From Mesotaenium endlicherianum (lineage: Eukaryota > Streptophyta > Zygnematophyceae > Zygnematales > Mesotaeniaceae): a stretch of 64,000 nucleotides of DNA. The stretch is from contig WELA01009603.1 in the NCBI GenBank assembly GCA_009602735.1, positions 236,594 through 300,593 on the forward strand. The letters are read 5' to 3'. The stretch's first letter is position 1. Each line of letters opens with the position of its first letter. Position numbers and translations under genes: made by a program. Under the pieces are notes generated by a model. The model was not told the DNA's origin. It was given only the letters and a program-made list of their open reading frames with translations, and did no database searches. Shown here piece by piece: positions 41,106 to 53,092 of the stretch.

Positions 41106-41812
41106 TGTAAGGTTATAGGTTTATGAAGTACATTTTTTAGTTTCTTGAAAGTATGTCTTGACTAAGTAGAAGTGTAGAGTGCAATTTTGTGGTCATTTTG
41201 ATATAAAGTTCCTCGAATCTGGTTAAGTATTGAGAGAATTATGGAATTCCAAAGTCTAACTACTTTTGAGTACCGTTGACGACTGTCCTAAATTCGCAAT
41301 GAGCGCGACCGTTGGATTGACCGACAGCGTCGAGAACTCTGGGCCGTTAGAGTGAATTTGAACCTTCACGTAAGTTTGGCTGACGCGCAGTGTTGACCAA
41401 GTCAATTTACCTAGAAGTTTCGGATTAGGCTAGCGCATCAAAGTTAGTATATTCTAGATATTTCGATGCATGCATGTGGACGTCAAATCGACCCGACACG
41501 TCAGATGAGACTGACCTGGCCTAATCACAAAAAATGTGGAAGGGGCAATTTGAAAAACACTTAAGAAAATCCGTTGCTAAGCGGCCCTCTCGTCTAGAGA
41601 GGACTTAGGTGAGAAAACTTCCGTAAATTTTTACGAGTTTGTAAAGGCAAGGCCTTTTATCCTATTTTATTTCTAAGAACTTTCTTGCTACTCAAAATAA
41701 TGAGTAATTTTCTCAAGTATAGCAATATGCCGCTGCACTCTAGAGGATGATTGCAACTAGTTCTTTTCTTTGTGAGTCACTATGCTTCCACTAGAGCACT
41801 CAGCCTCTTCCA
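41106..41812 (+). repeat. 5' LTR of GypB-3
   Basis: TGTAAGGTTATAGG to GCCTCTTCCA, 707 bp, with the CCTCTC...GAGAGG inverted repeat near 41588. The primer site is TAATATTGAAGC at 41815-41826, four changes from the consensus. Confidence 0.87.
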
Positions 41813-41849
41813 TCTAATATTGAAGCTAGGCTAGTTTGCATATTGTATT

Positions 41850-42869
41850 ATGGAGTCGCAATCGGCAACTGGAGGAGGCGAACATGTCGAGCATGTTGAG
41901 CGCCTGAAGCAAACGGCACTGCCTTTGTCAAGAGAGCAACAAGAGATGCAGGCGATGCTAAGGCAGATGGAATATGCAATTTGAGGAGAACTCTACGCCC
42001 AATTTCAACAAATAATGCGCGCGGAGGTAAAGAGAATGGTGCGAGTTGTTGTTGAGAATACGGCTTCGACAAGTTCGGCACCTGCACCTGTTGTACCACC
42101 AATCCATGTTAATGTAGTGGTCCAACCAATTATTTAACCCGCATCGCGAGTGCGTGCGCCTAAGCCTGGACTGTACACTGAAGAGTGTGGATCGCCGCCT
42201 GTTCATCAATGGATGTTTGGAGTGAAAAAGTTTTTGGAGTCTTCTGCGCTCACGCACAACAGGCAAGTTGCTTTTGTGTTTACTTTGCTAAAGAAGAGTG
42301 CAGGAGCTTGGTATAAGCGAGAGGAGCAGCTGTCCGGAGTTCCTGCTACTGTTGATTGGCACTTTGAAGGCTTGACAAGGCAATTTCAACCTAATGCCCC
42401 CGAGGCTACTGCTCGAGATCTCTAAGTGCGCCTTCCTCGACGAGGAAGGGTCCAGGAGTATGTATCACGCTTCAACAAGTTGGTGCTTCAATGTCCATCC
42501 ATGCACGGGTTGGAGATAATAATCAGGAGGGGACTCAAGCCAATTGTGGCCAAGGAAGTGGCGCTAAAAGACCCTACTAGTCTTGGAAAAATGACCGCAT
42601 AGGCGACGAGAATCGACACTGTGGAATATAGTTTGGGGCAGTGGAGCAACCTTAACTTTGGAGGATATCGACACTTTGAATCTCAAGCGCCAAGCACAAG
42701 TGGACAAGGTCTAGTACCTATGGAGATGGGACTTGTTCACAACCAGCGCAGGCTCCAAAATTTCAAGCCGAGAGGACCCTGGTATAAATATGGCAAGCTT
42801 GGGCATCCAGCACAAGACTGCCATGTGAAGGCGAAGCAACCTCAACAGCAAGAAAAAGGAGGACGTTAG
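41850..42869 (+). pseudogene. gag: GypB-3 gag
   Basis: MESQSATGGGEHVEHVERLK start. Same layout as other GypB Gags: helical stretch, linker to PKPGLYTEECGSPPVHQW, core MFGVKKFLESSALT and KSAGAWYKREEQLSG, segment PIVAKEVALKDPTSLGKM, and RPRG-type NC region. Stops occur at about 41983, 42136, 42424 and 42600. The zinc knuckle reads WYKYGKLGHPAQDCHVK, with both first Cys residues lost. It ends at TAG 42867-42869, next to a frameshift region whose heptamer (AAGAAAA) and hairpin are decayed. Confidence 0.86.
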
Positions 42870-42883
42870 TTAGTCGTTCTGGG

Positions 42884-44010
42884 GTGTCTACTTGCGTGAA
42901 GACAAGAACTCACAAGGAGATTTTTCCTAGAAGCCTGCCGAGAAGCAAAGGACAAGACGTAGACAAGCCTATCATTGTGGAAGGAGTAGTCGACGGCAAC
43001 AAGGCAAAGTGTATGGTGATCAGTGGCGCAAGTGCAAATTTTGTGCCCATGAAGCTGGTGAAAGAGTGGCGAATCCCTGTGCAAAAACATTATGAGCCTA
43101 AGAAGGCAATTTTGGCAAATGGGCAGAGACTCAAGTGTGGTGCACCTACGGAAGCTATTCACTTGGATGTAGCGTGGACCAGAGTAAGGAAGTTTTGGAG
43201 CAGGCAGAGTTAGGTCACCATGAGGTGATATTGGGCCGACCATGGGTGAGGAAAGCCATCCTTCAAGTGCACTACAGCACATGACAAGTGAAAGTCCAAG
43301 GGCGCGATGGTCAAATGGAGACAGCGAAACAGGTGGAGGTAGATACGACCACAAGTAACTGTCCTCTGTCGAGCCTGCAAGTTAAGGAGCTATACAGGGC
43401 GAATCAGGTGAAGGAGATGTACCTTGTTTTGGTGGCCCTGGCCAGGTCATCAGATGGAGCAAGCTTAAATCCTAACAACCTGGGCAAATGTACATCGTCG
43501 GTGGAGAAACTACTGGTGTCTGGTCCCCTTGCCCAAATAGAGCAGAGCCCAACTGCTAAAGAGAAGAAGCCTACTGAGATGCCAACTCAAATTAAGGCGC
43601 TGTTGGAGGAGTTCAAGTGCGATTCTCGTGAGGAGCTACCTCCAAGATTACCTCCATAGACAGCTATGAAGCACAAGATTAAGTTGGAACCAAGGAGCCA
43701 GCCACCAGTGAGACCCGCCTTTCGAAAATCGCTTGCGAAGTTGGATGAGTTGAAGAAGCAGCCGACAGCGTTGTTGGAGAAGCGATTTATCTGACCCAGA
43801 TTGTCTCTTTTTGCAGCGCTAGTCTAATTTGTAAAAAAGAAGGATGAAACTATGAGGATGTGTGCTGACTACCGAGCGCTTCACAAGATCACCATCGAGA
43901 AGAGGTACCCACTTCCACGAGTGGACGAGTTGATTGACAGGCTTGTCGGGCCGAAGTATTTCTTGAAGATCGATTTGAGGAGTGGCTACACCGGGTATAG
44001 ATTACGGAAA
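42884..44010 (+). pseudogene. pol: GypB-3 protease and RT start
   Basis: Frame -1 to gag. The protease active-site region reads MVISGASANFVPMKLVKEW, where Asp is replaced by Ile. Then [20 protein letters not shown], with a stop near 43212. The RT lead-in (43288-43659: [23 protein letters not shown]) and a broken RT to about 44000 ([22 protein letters not shown]). No YxDD is reached before GypA-5. Confidence 0.85.
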
Positions 44011-44015
44011 GAGAC

Positions 44016-44517
44016 TGTAGTGATTTGAGTTATAATATATTAGTATGCATATATAATAATGTTTTTGAATATATATGAAGTAGTATTGTGTGGAGTCAAG
44101 TGTGAATAGATACTCTAGTGACTTGGTTCATGTCCTTTGAACCTTCTAAGGCATTTCAAAGTTAGAGAAAGGACCTAGACCAATTCCATCTGGCAAAAGT
44201 CAAACAAGCCATTTTTAGGTCAAAAGAACATGTGTACATTATTCTAGAAAGAGATGGCAAGTTTTGGGATGTGTAGGGTGCCAACACATCAACATGCACC
44301 TTCCTAGAAATTACTTATATAGCAAGTATATAAACAAGAGCTAGAACATATAAAGACATTCCAGATTCACTTTTGTACTTGCCAAATTCCAGAAATATAT
44401 CAACTTTCAAGAAGCCATCTCTCTTTCAAGAAGCTACCACTTGTGTTCAAAGATCCTTGTCTTGAGTAGATAAAGTGTTATATTTCACTAAGTACTTCAT
44501 CTATCTGTTTCACTACA
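44016..44517 (+). repeat. 5' LTR of GypA-5
   Basis: TGTAGTGATTTGAG to TTTCACTACA, 502 bp. It has private variants near its end (gtgttatatttcac) shared only with 45131-45246. Primer site TGGTATCGGAGC at 44519-44530. Confidence 0.9.
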
Positions 44518-44554
44518 GTGGTATCGGAGCTAGGCACTTTGGTAGCACAAGAAG

Positions 44555-44845
44555 ATGGCCGATCCTCAAGACCAACAACAAGCTTTAGAAGGAAGCCCTT
44601 CCTCTCCAAGACACCCTCCTTCAGCGCCGATAAGAGAGCCTACTCAAGAAAATCTGCAACAACAAGAAGCACCAAAAGGAGGAGCACCGTCCAATCCCGT
44701 GGGAGCTGCTATAGGAAAGTTGACCCCACCACAAGGAGTTCCCGCTCATGAGTGGGCAGCCATCCTAATCACCGTCCACAACCAAGTGGGCTTGGCCACC
44801 TATGAAGCAACCGTGCAAGCGTCAAGAGAAGCTATGGCTGCCATG
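44555..44845 (+). pseudogene. gag: GypA gag start before the gap
   Basis: 97 codons from MADPQDQQQALEGSPSS to REAMAAM, with one Pro/Gln repeat instead of two. Cut by the N run. Nearly identical to 45284-45574. Confidence 0.85.
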
Positions 44846-45130
44846 NNNNNNNNNNNNNNNNNNNNNNNNNNNNNNNNNNNNNNNNNNNNNNNNNNNNNNN
44901 NNNNNNNNNNNNNNNNNNNNNNNNNNNNNNNNNNNNNNNNNNNNNNNNNNNNNNNNNNNNNNNNNNNNNNNNNNNNNNNNNNNNNNNNNNNNNNNNNNNN
45001 NNNNNNNNNNNNNNNNNNNNNNNNNNNNNNNNNNNNNNNNNNNNNNNNNNNNNNNNNNNNNNNNNNNNNNNNNNNNNNNNNNNNNNNNNNNNNNNNNNNN
45101 NNNNNNNNNNNNNNNNNNNNNNNNNNNNNN
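44846..45130. other. Assembly gap (285 N)
   Basis: Run of unknown bases. The sequence before it (44401-44845) is repeated almost exactly after it (45131-45575), so the gap may hide a whole element or be a false join of two near-identical copies. Confidence 0.95.
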
Positions 45131-45246
45131 AACTTTCAAGAAGCCATCTCTCTTTCAAGAAGCTACCACTTGTGTTCAAAGATCCTTGTCTTGAATAGAT
45201 AAAGTGTTATATTTCACTAAGTACTTCATCTATCTGTTTCACTACA
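45131..45246 (+). repeat. GypA LTR 3' end after the gap
   Basis: Last 116 bp of a GypA LTR, ending TTTCACTACA, one change from 44402-44517. Primer site TGGTATCGGAGC at 45248-45259. Confidence 0.88.
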
Positions 45247-45283
45247 GTGGTATCGGAGCTAGGCACTTTGGTAGCACAAGAAG

Positions 45284-46490
45284 ATGGCCGATCCTCAAGA
45301 CCAACAGCAAGCTTTCGAAGGAAGCCCTTCCTCTCCAAGACACCCTCCTTCAGCGCCGATAAGAGAGCCTACTCAAGAAAATCTGCAACAACAAGAAGCA
45401 CCAAAAGGAGGAGCACCGTCCAATCCCGTGGGAGCTGCTATAGGAAAGTTGACCCCACCACAAGGAGTTCCCGCTCATGAGTGGGCAGCCATCCTAATCA
45501 CCGTCCACAACCAAGTGGGCTTGGCCACCTATGAAGCAACCGTGCAAGCGGCAAGAGAAGCTATGGCTGCCATGATTGCCCCTATTGCAAGCACTGCTCA
45601 AAATCCAGCCTCGGCTCAAGCGCCTCCACAAAAGCCAACAAGAGCAAGGAAACTCATCAAGCCCGGCAAACCCGACACTTTCTACCCCGGGAAAGGTGCC
45701 AACCTGAATTTATGGCTCTACCAAGTGGAGACGTACCTCGCGTTCCTTGAAGTACCCGAGGAGGACTACGTTCCCTTTGCCGTTACCTTACTTAGAGGAG
45801 CAGCAACATCATGGTGGCGTAACTATCAAGCGGCTATATATCAAGCTATGGCGCACCCCATGCTCGGCCAAGAGCCCCCACCATCATATGCAAGATGGGC
45901 AGATTTTCGTGAGGCCCTCAAGAAGCAATTCATGCCCATCAATGTGGAGAAGATGGCCCGAGGAAAGCTCCACCATCTCAACCAAACGACGTCCGTTCAA
46001 GAGTATACATCCAGATTTTACGCCCTCACTCTTGAGATCCCCAACATGTCTCTCGAGGAGAAGATTGACCGTTACATCTTTGGCCTCAAGCCCAAGGTGG
46101 CAAAGGAAGTGGAATTACGCGATGTGACGAACTTCTCAAAGGTCATTGAAGTGGCCCAAAAGGTGGATACCTACGATTTCAAGCACTCCGTGCCTTCATC
46201 TTCACGAGTACCGGCGACGCGGGCGTACGCTGCCCCTTCCACAAAGGAATCTGCACCCACACCCATGGAAGTTGGAGTCATTAAGAGGGACCGCACGGCT
46301 GCTTTGGAAGATTAGAAGACCCTCCAATAACACTTATGATGCAAGAAACCAACAAGAAGTGAAAGCAAGACTTGCCCCGGCAAAAAAAGAAGCTCTCATG
46401 ACGGCTGGACTGTGCTTTTATTGTAAGGAAAAGGGCCATCGTGCACTCTCATGCCCCAATAAGTTGTCAAAAAATGGACAACGCCGGTGA
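45284..46490 (+). pseudogene. gag: GypA-5 gag
   Basis: MADPQDQQQAFEGSPSSPRH start, one Pro/Gln repeat, then an open core for 343 codons: KLIKPGKPDTFYPGKGANLN, LLRGAATSWWRNY, FREALKKQFMP, MSLEEKIDRYIFGLKPKVAK. A small indel near 46305 (LED stop) shifts frame; the rest continues to the zinc knuckle CFYCKEKGHRALSC and a TGA at 46488-46490. Apart from that indel it is the most intact Gag here. Confidence 0.9.
46469..46475 (+). promoter_or_regulatory. GypA-5 slippery heptamer
   Basis: A AAA AAT in phase with gag (TCA AAA AAT), and pro-pol is open in the -1 frame. The downstream stem is weakened (ggtgagc/gcctacc). Confidence 0.65.
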
Positions 46491-49400
46491 GCCAGGAGCC
46501 TACCACCCCAAGACCAACTTCACAAGAAGACAACAAGCCAAGTGAAGTGGAGACCCTCGTTGAAGAGGACGTTCCAGCCCCAATGAATTTGAGAGGTTAC
46601 CTTGGAGGGGAGAAGGTCCACATCTTGGTGGGTAGTGGAGCTCAAGGCAACTTCATTGCTGCAGATTTCGCCACCAAGCACGGTATTACTACGCGGACTC
46701 TTGACCACGACGAGGAGATTATGATGCCCGATGAATTCTCCTATACTACCCCTTCCAAGAAGACGTACCCCTTGGCACTCTCTATCAAGTCCTCCAAGGA
46801 TAGAGTATTATTCTCCCCCATGGAATTGGGTAAGTACGACGTCATCCTAGTGATGCCTTGGTTGACCAAGCACAACCCCCAAGTGGATTGGAGAGACGGT
46901 ACCATCCAGATCAAGAACGAGATCATTTCAAGAATCTGTATTTTGCGCGCATATCCAGACCCAAGACATCAAGAAGCCGGCACACGAGATACTATTGTCC
47001 GCCCTCCAACTCAAGAGACTTGTGAGGAAGGGACACGAGCTTCTTTTGGCCTTGATCACGACAAAAGACATCAAGAAAGACATCGAGAGTCAAGAAGGCA
47101 GCCCCGTTCCCAAGGAGATACAAGAAGTCTTTGAGGACTACAAAGAAGTGTTCTCCCCGGAATTGCCCAAGGGCCTACCCCCCAAGAGATTCGTAGACCA
47201 TAAGATAGAGTTGGAGCCCGGAAGCAAGCCCATCTCTCGGCCTACGTTCAAGATGTCATACACAGAGCTAGACGAAGTCAAGAAGCAAATCAAGGAGCTA
47301 CTGGACCACGGCTTCATTAGACCTAGCAAGTCGCCATTTGGAGCTCCAATGCTATTTGTCAAGAAGAAAGATGGTACCTTGAGGATGTGTGTGGACTATC
47401 GCGCCCTCAACAAGATTACCATCAAGAATCGATACCCGCTGCCGCGCATGGATGAGCTCATGGACCGGCTGGTTGGAGCCAAGTACTTCACGAAGATGTG
47501 CTTGAGAAGCGGTTACCACCAGATTCGCATCGCTGGACCTGGGATAGAGAAGACGGCATTCAGGACAAGATTTGGACATTTTGAGTTTATGGTCCTGGTA
47601 TTTGGACTCACCAACGCGCCAGCAACTTTCATGACTATGATGAACGCCATATTTCAGCCCATGTTGGACAGATTTGTGGTGGTATTCATCGATGACATCC
47701 TTATCTACAGCAAGACCCTTGAAGAGAATTCGAGACACTTGAAAGAAGTCCTCGAAGTATTGAAGCAAATCAAGCTATTTGCAAAGGAGTCAAAGTGCGA
47801 GTTTGCCAAACAACTAGTGGAATTCCTTTGTCTCCATGTGACTGCTGATGGCATCAAGATGGACCCCAAGAAGACCACGGTGGTGGAGGAATGGCCAACC
47901 CCCACGACCAAGAAAGGACTTGAATCATTCTTGGGATTTGCCAATTGGTACAGGAGATTCATCTAGAGCTTCTCGCACATAGCAGCCCCTCTCACGGATC
48001 TATTGAAGAACGACAAGCCATATGATTGGACCAAGAAAGAGGAGGAAGCATTCCAAAACCTGAACCAAGGATTGACAACATCCCCGGTGCTCACACTTCA
48101 AGTCCAAACTTAAATTGGCCCTTCCACGTCATCATCGATGCATCTTCCTATGCAATAGGAGCAATCTTGCTTCAAGACCAAGGCAGCCCATTGCCTACAA
48201 GTCAAGGAAGCTAAATCCAGGCGGGCAAAATTATCCAACAACAAAGCGAGAGGCGTTGGCGATTGTACATGCCTTGAAGGTTTGGCGCTGCTACGTTGAA
48301 GGACGTGAGGTGCTGGTCACGAAAGATCACGAGGCGTTGAAGCACCTCAAAACGCAGCCATATCTCTCAAGGAGACAAGCAAGATGGAACGGACACTTGC
48401 AACAATACAACATCACCATTCAGTACCTGCCCGGCAAGACAATCCTAGCTGACCCCCTCTCAAGACTGCAGTTAAACGTAGTGATCACATCCCTGAAGAC
48501 ATATCTGGAAGACTTATGTGTGATATGCATCATTCGTATGCAAACACCAAATACCTAGAATAAGAAACACTATAAAAACAAAGAAGAATACTTATATGTA
48601 ATATGCATCATTTGTATGCAAACACCAAATACTTATATGTTATATGCATCATTCGTATGTAAACACCAAATACGTATAATTGAATCGTGAGTTAATAAGA
48701 TGTACACATAAAAAACACCTGACGTATAACTTACAAATCCTTTAGAACATTGTAAGCTAAGAGCTTCTGATGTACGTATAAAGAACACCTACGTATGTAA
48801 TTACAGATCTTCCAAGAAACCCAAAAAAGAAGCGCGTTGAAGAGGATGTACGTATAAAAATGACGTAAGTTAAAAATGTACTTATAAAAAACACATGACG
48901 GATGTAAGAAGATGTACGTATGAAGAACACGTGACGTATGTAAGAAGATGTACGTATAGAGAACACATGACGTATGTACGTTAAAAAATGTACGTATAAA
49001 AAACACATGACGTATGTAAGAAGATGTACGTATAAAGAACACATGACGTAATAACACATGAAGCTCGATTTTGAGCCGCCTATGAAAGAGACCCCTACTA
49101 CAAGAATGGAGAAGCAGCCTTGGACCCATACAAGAAGCGAGAAGGCAAATATTGGGTGAGGCAAGACACGGGCCAGAGATGTGTTCCTAATGACTAAAAC
49201 CTCCGGCTCTTGCTTCTACGAGAAGCACACGACAACCCTCTTGGAGGACACTTTGGAATCCTAAAGACCACAGGCGTTCTAGCCAGGACTTATTGCTGGC
49301 CAGGCATGTCTAAGCAAGTCAAGGAATACTGCAGGAGCTGTGACACATGCCAAAGAGTCAAACCATCATCACACAAAGCAGGAGGACTCCTCCAATCACT

Positions 49401-50160
49401 ACCAATCCCCAAAAGACAATGGACGAACATCTCAATGGGCCTTATCGAAGACGTGCCCGTGACACCTCGAGGCCATAATGCAATACTCACAGTGATGGAC
49501 AGACTAACAAAGATGGCTCTTTTTATTCCCACGACGACTAAGGCTACAGCACCACAACTTGCAAGACTCATCTTTGACAACATCTTCCGACTCCATGGAG
49601 GACCGTTAAGAATTGTGTCAAATAGATCTCCAAGATTCACAAGCCATTTTTGGAAAAATCTCTTCAATAACTTGGGTACATCGCTGGATATGTCTACTGC
49701 CTACCAACCGCAATCAGATGGGCAAATCGAGCTTATGAATTGTACCCTAAAGACCTCTCTAAAGGCCTACGTCTCTCCTCCTGGAGCAAGAATGGGACAT
49801 GTACTTGACCTCTTTGGAGTTTGCCTACAACAACGCTACGCAGACCTCTACCCAAAAGTCCCCATTCTTCCTCAACTATGGCTTCCATCCCACCACGCTG
49901 TTGAGCTTCACGGCTGGCCATGATGAAGTACCTGCAGCAACAAATTTTATGGAGACATTAGAAGCAGCCCTTACAGCAGTGAAGAAAGCTCTACAACACG
50001 CTCAAGATGCTCAAGCAAGAATGGCAAACAGATCCAGAAGAGAAATTACGTACAGAGTGGGTGACAACGTGTTACTATCAACCAAGAATGGTTCCCTGAA
50101 CAATAGGCCTGCTGGCAGCAAGTTCTCTCCCAAGTATTTGGGACCCTTCAAGATTACCTA
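46470..50160 (+). pseudogene. pol: GypA-5 pro-pol to integrase
   Basis: Protease VHILVGSGAQGNF (Asp replaced by Gly). A one-base loss near 46955 shifts frame before RT. RT (46995-47966): [43 protein letters not shown], then a TAG in place of the Gln codon. RNase H in pieces (48026-48558: [39 protein letters not shown]). A tandem-repeat block (48513-49067) is inserted in the RNase H/integrase linker. Integrase (49210-50160) has the zinc region HDNPLGGH...[31 protein letters not shown] (first Asp of DRD changed) and DGQIELMN, then its tail to PKYLGPFKIT and a TAG. Confidence 0.88.
48513..49067. repeat. Tandem-repeat insertion in GypA-5 pol
   Basis: Two repeat types. Three copies of a ~42-bp unit (cttatatgtaatatgcatca ... 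caaacaccaaatac) begin at 48513, 48591 and 48632. Eight copies of a 30-75-bp unit beginning gatgtacgtataaa(a/g)aacac run from about 48696 to 49067. Pol sequence is continuous across it (ctggaag then ctcgattt), so it is an insertion. The ends are partly complementary (cttatgtgt and acacatgaag), suggesting a small DNA element that expanded internally. Confidence 0.75.
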
Positions 50161-50586
50161 GCAAGTCAAACCCATTGCTTTCAAGCTAGAACTTCCCCAG
50201 ACTATGCACATTGACCTGTATTCCACGCTTCCGTCTTCAAGCCATATGTGCAACCCAACAACAAGTTCCCTGGACGTGTGACAACCCCACAAGCCCCAAA
50301 AATAGTGGATGATCATTTGGAGTACGAAGTGAAAGACATAGTGGCTATGAGAAATTTCAGGAGGCAGCAGAAATACTTGATCAAGTGGAAAGGATATCCA
50401 AATTCCGAGAATAGTTGGGTGGCGGCGCACTACCTTGACAAAGTTCAGAGAAAGCTGAAACTATTCCATGCCGCCAACTCCCATCTTGAATTAACCCTAA
50501 GTCTCTCTATTAGAAGCCCAAAAACTTCAGGGAGGCAACCTGCCACCATCAAGAAGCAGCAAAAGACCCCTTGGAGGCAGCCTTAA
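50161..50586 (+). pseudogene. pol: GypA-5 integrase tail and chromodomain
   Basis: After the TAG: QVKPIAFKLELPQTMHIDLY-type tail with a frameshift, then PKIVDDHLEYEVKDIVAMRN and the chromodomain [30 protein letters not shown] and a Pro/Lys tail. It ends with TAA at 50584-50586, slightly earlier than in GypA-2. Confidence 0.87.
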
Positions 50587-51375
50587 AGAAGAAGAAAGAG
50601 TTAAAAATGACATTGGACACTCTTCTCTTCTCGCAGCTTCAACTTAGAAAACTAAAACTGCTACTGGTAATAGGTCGCTGCATAATAGATTCTGTAAATT
50701 TAGTTGGCTGTAGTCCATAGGTAGCCAGTCATTTAGAATCCAAGTTTGCTCAATTTGGAGCATTGTTGAGAGAGATATGATGCTCTGAGTAGAAGGGGGT
50801 CAGGATGTTGGCATTGTTAGGGCAAAATATGCCTTCTGACATTGTGCCCTTTCCTGATCTTGGAATGCTCTGAAACTCAAGACTCTGGTAGAACATCATA
50901 TAGCGCCCATTTTGAGGCTTACTTTGGAAAAGTTCGAGAAGTATAGGACTTGTGATTTTCAGAAGTTTCTGCACAGATTTAGAGGAGTGCCTACTCTCTC
51001 AGCTCTCAACGACACTCCAAAAATTAGAATGCTCTCAAATTTGGTGACCCTGTAGAGTTCTTTGATGGAGTGTGTCTGGCACTTGAATATTCAGATTAAA
51101 AGAAATATCTGGCCGCTATAAATTTCTGAATTTGTGGCAGATTCTGGGCCAACTTGTACAATTTTCTTTATTATCAAGGAGTAGGCTAGCCAATAAGGTC
51201 ACACGACCCACGACCTTGCCTAGTCTACCTTACATGTGTAGCACCTGACTTGACGCCTTTGCCTTGTCCTCTTCACATGTGTGGCATCTGACTTGAAGCT
51301 GTTGACTAGTCTGCTCCACATGTGTAAGACCTTACTTGACGCGCCGAGACGTCGCTTTTTCTGTTGGGGGGGTGA
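50587..51375 (+). other. GypA-5 3' UTR
   Basis: Noncoding, parallel to 9226-9994, with the 43-bp triple block (51230-51350) and polypurine tract (ctgttggggggtga, with one more G). Confidence 0.75.
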
Positions 51376-51870
51376 TGTAGTGATTTGAGTTATAATACAT
51401 TAGTATGCATATGTTTTAATGTTTTGAATATATTTGAAGTAGTATTGTGTGGAGTCAAGTGTGAAAAGAGTGACTTGGTTCATATCCTTTGAACCTTCTA
51501 AGGCATTTTTGAAGTTAGAGAAAGGACCTAGAAGAATTCCATGTGGCAAAAGTCAAATGTGCCATTTTTTGGATAAAAGGACATGTGTACATTATTCTAG
51601 AAAGAGGTGGCAAGTTTTGGGATGTGTTGGGTGTCAACACATCAACATGCACCTTTCTAGAAATAAATTATGTAGCAAGTATATAAACAAGAGCTACAAC
51701 ATAGAAAGGCATGGGAGAATCACTCTTGTATATGCCAATTTCCAGAAATATATTAATTTTCAAGAAGTCATCTCTCTTTCAAGAACCTACCACATGTGTT
51801 CAAAGATCTTTGTCTTGAATAGATAAAGTATTCTATTTTACTAAGTACTTTATCTATCTGATTCACTACA
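51376..51870 (+). repeat. Shared LTR between GypA-5 and GypA-6
   Basis: TGTAGTGATTTGAG to GATTCACTACA, 495 bp. It is preceded by a polypurine tract and followed after one base by primer site TGGTATCGGAGC (51872-51883), so it borders two internal regions. The palindrome has one change (gggtgtcaac). Confidence 0.9.
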
Positions 51871-51907
51871 TTGGTATCGGAGCTAGGCACTCTGGTAGCC
51901 GAAGAAG

Positions 51908-53092
51908 ATGGCCGATCCTCTAGATCAAGAAGAAGCTGTTGGAGGAGGCAATACACCTCCAAGAGACCCTCCTCCAACGCCGTCGAGAGAGCCCAATGAA
52001 GAACGTCTGCCACCACAAGGAGCATCACAAGGAAGAGCACCATCTGATCCCGTAGGAGCCACTCTGGCAAAGTTGACACCATCGCAAGAAGTTCCTCCAA
52101 ATGAGTGGGCAGCCTTCTTAAATGATATTCACAACCAAGTGGGCTGGGCCACCTATGAAGCAACCGTACAAGCGTCAAAAGAAGCTATGGCTGCCATAAC
52201 TGCCCCTACTGCAAGAAATGTTGCAAATCCAGCCTCGGCTCCCACGCCTCCACAAGAGCCTACAAGAGCAAGGAAATTCATCAAGCCCGGCAGACCCGAC
52301 ACTTTCAATCTTGGAAAAGGAGCCAAACTGAATCTGTGGCTCTATCAAGTGGAGACGTACCAAACATTCCTTGAAGTACCCAAGGAGGACTATGTCCCTT
52401 TTGCCGTTACCTTGCTCAGAGGAACAGCAACATCATAGTGGCGTAACTATCAAGCGGCTGTATATCAAGCTGTGGCGCATCCCGTACCTGGTCAAGAACC
52501 CCCTCCATCATATGCAAGATAAGTGGATTTTTGTAAAGCCCTCCAGAAGCAATTCATGCCCATCAATGCGGAGAAAATTGCTCAAGAAAAACTTTGCCAT
52601 CTCAAGCAAACAACGTCCGTTCAAGAATATACATCCAAAACTTCATGACCTCACTCTTGAAATGCTCAACAAGATTGATCATTATGTGACTGGCTTCAAG
52701 CCCAAAGTGGCAAAAGAAGTGGAATTACGCGACGTGACGGACTTCTCAAAGATCATTGAAGTGGCCCAAAAGGTGGATACCTTGGACTTCAAGCATCCGT
52801 TGCCTTCATCTTCACGGGCACCCGCAACGCGGGTGTACGCAGCCCCTTCCACATTCACATCTGGACCCACACCCATGGAAATTGGAGTCATTAAGAGGGA
52901 TCGCGCGGCTGCCTGGAAGATTGGGAAACCCTCCAATGACACTCATGATGCAAGAAACCAGCAGGGAGTGAAAGGAAGACTCTCCCCGGCTAAAGAGAAG
53001 CTCTCATGACGGCTGGACTATGCTTCTATTATAAGGAGAAGGGCCATCCTGCACTCTCATGCCCCAAAAAGTTGTCAAAACCGGACAGCGCC
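51908..53092 (+). pseudogene. gag: GypA-6 gag, divergent subtype
   Basis: MADPLDQEEAVGGGNTPPRD start; its N-terminus differs from other GypA Gags (SREPNEERLPPQGASQGRAP) and has one repeat unit. Core: KFIKPGRPDTFNLGKGAKLN, LLRGTATS then a TAG for Trp, and more breaks near 52519 and 52640. C-terminal part VAKEVELRDVTDFSKIIEVA. The zinc knuckle has lost a Cys (CFYYKEKGHP). The slippery run is shortened to tcaaaacc, so the frameshift signal is lost. Confidence 0.86.

Larger units (their letters stand above)
41106..44015 (+). mobile_element. GypB-3, interrupted in RT
   Basis: 5' LTR 41106-41812, decayed primer site, gag, protease and RT start. It is cut at 44015 by GypA-5 right after the GY.. block of RT (gagac). 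The remainder would lie beyond the array and is not in the window. Multiple stops in each gene. Confidence 0.86.

Noticed and set aside
44802-45202. Open frames through the N run
   Set aside because: Unknown bases cannot be read as coding; only the gag start before 44846 is supported.
48513-49067. CRISPR-like array
   Set aside because: Units vary in length and sequence with no constant repeat/unique spacer pattern, and the setting is a plant retrotransposon.
48700-49164. Minus-strand open frames with repeated HVFFIRTSSYIR-like segments
   Set aside because: They are translations of the tandem repeat with no start context or homology; the real structure is a repeat insertion in pol.
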